A DNA stretch of 10,319 nt from Acidimicrobiia bacterium (GTDB taxonomy: Bacteria; Actinomycetota; Acidimicrobiia; IMCC26256; JAENVU01), in the NCBI GenBank assembly GCA_016650415.1, contig JAENVU010000190.1, positions 1 through 10,319 of the forward strand. The letters are read 5' to 3'. Below are positions 7,301 through 10,319 of this stretch, piece after piece. The position numbers were made by a program, and so were the translations under genes. Every line of letters begins with the position of its first letter. Positions within the stretch are counted from its first letter, which is position 1. A model generated the notes under the pieces. That model worked only from the letters and a program-made list of their open reading frames with translations, had not been told where the DNA came from and made no database searches.

Positions 7301-7897
7301 AAGGAGATGCTCGGGTTGTACGTGTCGGACCACCCGCTGATGGGCGCCGAGCGCGCGCTGCGGCGGCACACCGACTCGACCCTGTCGGAGCTCAAGGAGA
7401 TCCGCGAGGGCGAGCTGCGGACGGTCGGTGGCGTCGTGACCGCGCTGGCGAAGAAGTACACCAAGCGCGGCGACCTCATGGCCACGTTCGTGCTCGAAGA
7501 TCTCGCCGCCGCCGTCGAGGTGATGGTCTTCCCGAAGACGATGGCGTCGTACGGAGAGATGCTGAGCGAGGACGCGATCGTCTGTGTCAAGGGCCGGCTC
7601 GACATGCGTGACGACGCTCCGAAGGTCATTGCGATGGAGATCACCCAACCCGCGCTGATCCTCGACGGCGCGCCACCGGTGAGGCTGCGCATCCGGCCGG
7701 GGGAGCTGACCGATGCGAAGACCACTCGGCTCAAGGAGATCCTCTCCGAACATCCGGGCGAGTCACAGGTGTTCGTCCACCTCGAGAGCCAGGACAAGAC
7801 CACCGTCCTCCAACTCGGCGACGAGTTCTGCGTGTCGGAGCGCAACGGTCTCTTCGGCGAACTCCGGGTCCTCCTCGGCCCCGACTGCATCGCCTGA
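4340..7897 (+). CDS. dnaE: DNA polymerase III alpha subunit (replicative DnaE1 type)
   Basis: This is the catalytic subunit of the chromosomal replicase, 1185 residues. The N-terminal PHP domain (about 1-280) retains the nine metal-site positions of proofreading actinobacterial DnaE1: His9, His11, Asp18, His43, Glu68, His103, Cys153, Asp221 and His223. It is therefore probably an active 3'-5' exonuclease. The polymerase core has GPGRGSAAGS, catalytic Asp413 and Asp415 in PDIDMDF, Asp586 in MDFLGLRNLD, and FNKSHSVGYG from 778. A helix-hairpin-helix region lies at about 865-930. The beta-clamp motif QFDLF is at 951-955 and an OB domain at about 1026-1100. The GTG start has GGAG at 4330-4333 with a six-base spacer, and MAKSFTHLHVHTEYS fits the family start. 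The shorter DnaE2 mutasome paralogue is unlikely because the PHP ligands and clamp motif are intact. Confidence 0.98.
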   Translation: MAKSFTHLHVHTEYSMLDGASRIGEVVAAAAADGQPAIGITDHGNMYGILPMYQEARKQGLVPIIGTELYQAYEHRTERPVRRGSQVDDSGGEVEGGRKAYYHLTALAETEQGYRNLIQLSSRAYLEGYYQKPKVDWELLEAHHEGIIATTGCLGGHVLQRLMNGDEQGALDTAARLQDIFGKDNLFVEVQDHGIPEQLTTNPKLIEIARAIGAPLLATNDSHYTERGDAVAHDALLCVQTNAKIHETNRFKFHGDQHYLKSAVEMRELFSEIPESCDNTLWVAERADVEIDFGQPVLPSFPVPEGMTESEYLHQLTYEGAAQRYGADLAPHVRERIEYELGVIESMGFSAYFLVVWDLVAYARSQNIRVGPGRGSAAGSCVAFCLRIVDIDPIRYDLLFERFLNPGRKQMPDIDMDFDSRYRGDMIKYAAQRYGSDHVAQIITFSTIKARAAVRDAARVLDYPFVVGDKIAKLMPPLIMGRDTPLYACLDPHPKFEDGYKMAAELRELYDTDKEAKDVIDVARGLEGLRRQDGIHAAAVVITREPLTEYLPIQRKPEPGSPIEDAPIVTQYEMHGVEDLGLLKMDFLGLRNLDVMEITLDLVERGTGVRPDIDNVDLTDAKTFDLLRLGDTIGVFQLEGGPMRALIRSLEPSSFEDVAALVALYRPGPMAANMHTDYADRKNGRKPVVYDHADLEEILGPTFGLMIYQEQLMRVSQRLAGYSLEEADNLRKATGKKDRVLIAKERAKFVDGCEAQGYGRGFGEKMFDIIEPFADYSFNKSHSVGYGFVAYQTAYLKANYPREYLAALLTSVKGDKDKSAVYLNECRQLEIPVLVPDVNESLMDFAVVQPLLDDGTPGPGAIRFGLSAVRNVGEGVVAKILEARDDGGPFVDFYDFCDRVETTALNKRTIESLVKAGGFDSLGHPRQGLTLVFEAIVEEALRRRNKEAEGQFDLFSTSAEIMESERDHTRSPIPEQEFGKTQRLAFEKEMLGLYVSDHPLMGAERALRRHTDSTLSELKEIREGELRTVGGVVTALAKKYTKRGDLMATFVLEDLAAAVEVMVFPKTMASYGEMLSEDAIVCVKGRLDMRDDAPKVIAMEITQPALILDGAPPVRLRIRPGELTDAKTTRLKEILSEHPGESQVFVHLESQDKTTVLQLGDEFCVSERNGLFGELRVLLGPDCIA

Positions 7898-7976
7898 CCC
7901 GCCCACTCGGCAACCGTGTGGCGGCTGGTGGCCCGCTCCGACGGGTCACGCGCCAAACGCCGAGGGGTGGGAGTTC

Positions 7977-7982
7977 TACCCT
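7977..7982 (+). promoter_or_regulatory. Probable -10 box for leaderless mRNA of the acidic hypothetical gene
   Basis: TACCCT matches TAnnnT and is followed by exactly six bases and ATG at 7989. No purine-rich ribosome site at normal spacing precedes the ATG apart from the GGGGTG touching it. The position implies transcription starting at the start codon. Confidence 0.5.
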
Positions 7983-7988
7983 GGGGTG

Positions 7989-8303
7989 ATGGCGGAGGAT
8001 CCGGACGGCGTACCGATCGACGAAACGCTCAACGTCGTCGACACCAACACGGAGCGGACCGTCGATCGGCTGATGGGTTCACTTCCGGGTGCGATGACCG
8101 GTGCCGCCATGCTCGGCCTGGCCAAGGGCATGGGCATGCACCACGAGCAAGAGGACACGATGGAGATCCGGGAGGCCGGTGAGCCCGAGCCGGATCCCGA
8201 CGATCCGATCCAGGTCTCCATCGACATCGCCAACCCCGAGAACTCCCGCATCGTGTACCGCGCGGCCCTGCCGACGAGTCCGGACGACGCGCCCGCGAAC
8301 TGA
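7989..8303 (+). CDS. Acidic 104-residue protein of unknown function
   Basis: I do not recognise a family. The protein starts with an acidic segment (MAEDPDGVPIDETLNVVD) and has an uncharged Gly/Ala/Met/Leu-rich middle at about 31-50 (GAMTGAAMLGLAKGMGMHH). After that comes a very acidic Pro-Asp-Glu stretch at about 61-73 and a strand-like segment (IQVSIDI, then SRIVYRAAL) near the C-terminus. The middle could be a short amphipathic or membrane-contacting helix, but it is too short and Gly-rich to call a transmembrane segment. Support for a real gene is the well-placed TACCCT box and a frame filling the space between dnaE and the convergent methyltransferase gene (17-base gap). The frame is open further upstream, but the box and the protein's composition favour the ATG at 7989. 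Confidence 0.7.
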   Translation: MAEDPDGVPIDETLNVVDTNTERTVDRLMGSLPGAMTGAAMLGLAKGMGMHHEQEDTMEIREAGEPEPDPDDPIQVSIDIANPENSRIVYRAALPTSPDDAPAN

Positions 8304-8320
8304 CGTGAGACCCGGCCCGA

Positions 8321-9067
8321 TCAGCGGGTGACGAGCAGGCGGTACCCGAGGTCGAGTTCGTCGAGGTCGCGGAGCTGACCCCACTTCGCGTCCCACGCAC
8401 CGGACTCCAGGTCGGCGCGGAGGTGCTCGACCGCCGCCTCCACCAACGCGGGGTCGAGCTGGCGCACCGCCGACATCCCGGCGCGGCGTTGCGGGTCGAG
8501 GTACAGCTCGGGGCGCGCCCAGTACGCGCCCACGAATCCGTCGGTGCAGTCGTGGGGGACCGGCACGACCTCGATGTCGGCATCGAGCCACGAGGCGACC
8601 TCGGTGATCGGTGGGAACACGAACGCGTCCTGGCCGATCATCGCCGGGAGGTAGTCGCTCGCGATCCAAGGGACCACATCCGTGTCGAACGTGAGCATGA
8701 CGACCCGCCGGGCGACCCGACGCAGCTCGGCGATACCGGCGCGCTGGTCGGACCAGTGGTGCATGGTCAGGACCGCCATCGCCGCGTCGAAGCGGCGATC
8801 GGGGAAGGGGAGCGCCTCGGCAACGGCACGCACCGCGGGTGCGCCGCCGACCGGACGCTGGGCGAGCATCACCGTCGACGGCTCGACCGCCAGCACGTCG
8901 AGGTCGGTCGGTTCGTACGACCCGGCGCCGGCGCCGACGTTGACCACCCGCCGGGCGTCGCCGAGTGCCGCGTGGATCCGGGCGGCGACGCGCGGATCGG
9001 GTCGACGGGTCGTCGCGTAGCGGTCACCGATCTGGTCGTACAACGGACGCCCGGATGCCTCACTCAC
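8321..9067 (-). CDS. Class I SAM-dependent methyltransferase
   Basis: The product is 248 residues with a Rossmann-type methyltransferase fold. It begins with the typical YDQIGDRYATTRRPDPRV segment. Motif I is VVNVGAGAGSYEP (41-53), followed by the acidic end of strand 2 in LAVEPS (59-64), then AEALPFPDRRFDAAMAVLTMHHW (83-105), which matches the Methyltransf_11 pattern. The C-terminal half (about 125-240) would form the substrate cap; the substrate is unknown. The GTG at 9067 overlaps the TGA of the upstream LLM gene by four bases (GTGA), so the two are translationally coupled. Coupling with an F420-type oxidoreductase suggests a shared small-molecule pathway, but this arrangement alone does not identify it. 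Confidence 0.92.
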   Translation of the reverse strand: MSEASGRPLYDQIGDRYATTRRPDPRVAARIHAALGDARRVVNVGAGAGSYEPTDLDVLAVEPSTVMLAQRPVGGAPAVRAVAEALPFPDRRFDAAMAVLTMHHWSDQRAGIAELRRVARRVVMLTFDTDVVPWIASDYLPAMIGQDAFVFPPITEVASWLDADIEVVPVPHDCTDGFVGAYWARPELYLDPQRRAGMSAVRQLDPALVEAAVEHLRADLESGAWDAKWGQLRDLDELDLGYRLLVTR

Positions 9068-9915
9068 GTGAGGTTGCTGATGACGTCGTCGGCGAAGCGG
9101 GCGAGCGCGTCGCGGAGGCCGTCGGGATCGAACGAGAGCGGCGGGATGACCAACCGGTCGCAGCCCTCGTCGCACATGCGCTTGATGCCGTCGACGTCCA
9201 TCGCGCCGCCCCGCGTGATCTCGATCGCGTCCGGGTCGCGGCCGGCCTCCTCCGCGGCCGCCCGCATGACCGGCTGGAGTTCGGACCAGTCGCCCTTGCC
9301 CGGGAAGAAGCCGTCGCCGAGCCGGCCGGCGCGGCGCGCCGCGGCTTTGGTGTGACCGCCGACGACGATCGGCACGGTGGTCTGGGCCGGGTGCGGGAAC
9401 GAGTTCGCACCGCGCAGGGTCGTGAACGAACCGTCGAAGTCGACGGCCTCACCCGCCCACAACGCGCGCATCACCGCGACGCACTCGTCGGTCCGGGCCG
9501 CGCGCTCACCGAAGGGGATCCCGAGCGCGTCGAACTCCTCCTCGAGCCACCCGACGCCGATCCCGAGCGTGACCCGTCCGCCGGAGAGCACGTCGAGGGT
9601 CGCGACCTCCTTCGCGAGGACCACCGGATTGCGCTGCGGCAGGATCAGGATCCCGGTCGCGAGGCGCAGCGTCGTGGTGTGGGCACCGACCCAGGTCAAC
9701 CACATCAGCGGGTCGGGGATCGGGGCGGTGTCGCCGCCCGGCATCTTCCCGTCCCTCGAGTAGGGGTACTCCGAGGCGTACCCGCCGGGCACCACCACGT
9801 GCTCGACCGTCCAGACCGATTCGATCCCGGTCTCCTCACAGATCGCACCGAGTGCGGCCGCGTGTTCGGGCCGACCGAACGGGCCCACGTTGGCAAAGAG
9901 CATTCCGAACTTCAT
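9064..9915 (-). CDS. F420-dependent LLM-class (luciferase-like) oxidoreductase
   Basis: The product is 283 residues, a TIM-barrel flavin/deazaflavin-dependent enzyme of the bacterial luciferase-like superfamily. The N-terminus MKFGMLFANVGPFGRPEH, the ESVWTVEHVVVP motif (32-43), LRLATGILILPQRNP (83-97), LDVLSGGRVTLGIGVGWLEEEF (107-128) and PIVVGGHTKAAARRAGRLGDGF (182-203) are the family landmarks. The length fits the actinobacterial F420-dependent subfamily (Rv2161c/Rv3093c-like), and use of F420 is inferred from that likeness and from the npdG gene next door. FMN use is possible. The start is well set: GGAGG lies five bases before the ATG. It forms an operon with the methyltransferase, whose start overlaps its stop. 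It is divergent from npdG, with 66 bases between the two starts. Confidence 0.93.
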   Translation of the reverse strand: MKFGMLFANVGPFGRPEHAAALGAICEETGIESVWTVEHVVVPGGYASEYPYSRDGKMPGGDTAPIPDPLMWLTWVGAHTTTLRLATGILILPQRNPVVLAKEVATLDVLSGGRVTLGIGVGWLEEEFDALGIPFGERAARTDECVAVMRALWAGEAVDFDGSFTTLRGANSFPHPAQTTVPIVVGGHTKAAARRAGRLGDGFFPGKGDWSELQPVMRAAAEEAGRDPDAIEITRGGAMDVDGIKRMCDEGCDRLVIPPLSFDPDGLRDALARFADDVISNLT

Positions 9916-9939
9916 GCGGTCCTCCAGGACGTCGGACGG

Positions 9940-9956
9940 GCAGTTTTCAGTACTGC
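9940..9956. promoter_or_regulatory. Candidate operator: inverted repeat between the LLM and npdG genes
   Basis: GCAGT and ACTGC are separated by seven bases, and within the repeat lies the perfect 8-base palindrome CAGTACTG (9948-9955). The element contains a TTTT run and is AT-richer than its surroundings. It sits between the two divergent genes, where it would overlap the -10 region of the LLM promoter and the -35 region of the npdG promoter. A dimeric repressor of TetR or similar type could bind here, but no regulator gene is in the window. Confidence 0.4.
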
Positions 9957-9966
9957 GGGGTCCGCG

Positions 9967-9972
9967 TGCCAA
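9967..9972 (-). promoter_or_regulatory. Candidate -35 box for the LLM-methyltransferase operon
   Basis: On the minus strand this reads TTGGCA, five of six matches to TTGACA. A -10 is less clear: TGAAAA lies 17 bases downstream, inside the inverted repeat at 9940-9956. Confidence 0.35.
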
Positions 9973-9975
9973 GCT
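9970..9975 (+). promoter_or_regulatory. Candidate -10 box for leaderless npdG mRNA
   Basis: CAAGCT keeps A2 and T6 of the -10 pattern and ends six bases before the GTG at 9982. TTCAGT, a weak -35, lies 18 bases upstream (9946-9951), within the inverted repeat. No Shine-Dalgarno sequence precedes the GTG: the six bases before it are GCCCCC. Confidence 0.35.
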
Positions 9976-9981
9976 GCCCCC

Positions 9982-10319
9982 GTGAGAATCGGAGTGCTCG
10001 GAGCGACAGGACCCGCGGGTCGAGGATTGGCAGCCCGGTTGGCCGACGTCGGATACGACGTCCGGGCCGGATCCCGGGAGCGGGTCAAGGCCGAAGCGGT
10101 CGTGGCCGAACTCAGCGAGGAGTGGGGTGACCGCGTCAATCGGATCACGGCGGCCAACAACCAGGCCGCCTGCGACGCCGACGTCGTCGTGCTCGCGGTG
10201 CACGCCGATGCGGCGCTGGCCACGGCCAAGTACTTCGCCGATCAGCTGGCCGGCAAGATCGTGGTCTCGATGGCGAATCACCTGGTCCGCAACGGCACCG
10301 AGTTCAATGCGGTCCTGCC
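9982..10319 (+). CDS. npdG: NADPH:F420 oxidoreductase (NpdG/FNO family), N-terminal part, cut by window edge
   Basis: The frame is open from GTG at 9982 to the edge, giving 112 residues. It begins VRIGVLGATGPAGRGLAARL, a Rossmann dinucleotide-binding motif with Gly7, Thr9, Gly10 and Gly13. Ser31 and Arg32 (AGSRERVK) follow the second strand, where FNO enzymes bind the 2'-phosphate of NADPH. The later segments DADVVVLAVHADAAL and KIVVSMANHLV also fit the family. These enzymes move hydride between NADPH and coenzyme F420, supplying reduced F420 to cytoplasmic oxidoreductases. The divergent LLM enzyme is a probable user. About half of the expected protein is missing, including much of the F420-side region. 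A different NAD(P)-binding oxidoreductase of the same fold is possible but less likely. Confidence 0.88.
   Translation, partial: MRIGVLGATGPAGRGLAARLADVGYDVRAGSRERVKAEAVVAELSEEWGDRVNRITAANNQAACDADVVVLAVHADAALATAKYFADQLAGKIVVSMANHLVRNGTEFNAVL

Noticed and set aside
4169..7753. Long minus-strand open frames (610 and 577 codons) opposite dnaE
   Set aside because: They lie antisense to a complete, motif-rich dnaE and have the His/Asp/Glu/Val/Arg-rich composition of antisense GC-rich codons. They show no domain motif or start signal.
7895..7948. TGACCCG and CGGGTCA inverted repeat after dnaE as a terminator
   Set aside because: The arms are seven bases but 40 bases apart, with no T-run.
8310..8329. 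ACCCG-N10-CGGGT between the convergent hypothetical and methyltransferase genes as a terminator
   Set aside because: A five-pair stem with a ten-base loop and no T-run is too weak to call.
8423..9355. Plus-strand 310-codon frame opposite the methyltransferase and LLM genes
   Set aside because: Both minus-strand genes have full family motifs and linked starts; this frame has none.
1..10319. CRISPR arrays, tRNA or rRNA genes, insertion sequences, phage genes
   Set aside because: I saw no spaced repeats, cloverleaf-like or rRNA-like sequence, transposase or integrase motifs; nearly all bases are accounted for by chromosomal genes.

Overview
The window is GC-rich, densely coding DNA. Gaps between genes are short and several genes start with GTG. 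Coenzyme F420-type enzymes, an actinobacterial-style DnaE1 with an intact PHP domain, and 'TAnnnT' -10 boxes placed directly ahead of start codons all point to an actinomycetote chromosome. An acidimicrobial lineage (Ilumatobacter-like) is my guess from the style of the proteins; I did not test it. I see no mobile element, CRISPR array, tRNA or rRNA, and most of the content looks like core chromosome.

Layout. (1) 1-464, minus: a small secreted or anchored protein with a His/acid-rich tail. It is followed after one base by a second gene with a basic N-terminus that runs off the left edge. (2) 588-2633, plus, divergent from those: an OmpR-type response regulator and its membrane histidine kinase, six bases apart. 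(3) 2658-3122, minus, convergent with the kinase: an Rrf2-family regulator with only two cysteines in its sensor loop. (4) 3177-4280, plus: an alkaline-phosphatase-superfamily phosphodiesterase/phosphatase. (5) 4340-7897, plus: dnaE, the replicative DNA polymerase III alpha subunit, preceded by a probable promoter inside the end of the phosphatase gene and an 18-codon ORF. (6) 7989-8303, plus: an acidic 104-residue protein of unknown function. (7) 8321-9915, minus: an F420-dependent luciferase-like (LLM) oxidoreductase followed by a class I SAM methyltransferase with a 4-base overlap. (8) 9982-end, plus, divergent from the LLM gene: the N-terminal part of an NADPH:F420 oxidoreductase (NpdG/FNO family).

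How the parts may work together. The two-component system probably senses an envelope signal and may control the divergent secreted-protein operon. At the right end, a probable producer of reduced F420 (NpdG) sits back to back with a probable consumer (the LLM enzyme). The 66 bases between them contain a palindrome that could coordinate both genes.

The most interesting pattern is at the start codons. Five genes without a convincing Shine-Dalgarno sequence (response regulator, Rrf2, phosphatase, acidic hypothetical, npdG) each have an nAnnnT hexamer exactly six bases before the start codon. This is the geometry of leaderless transcripts. I did not find a clearly new multi-gene system.
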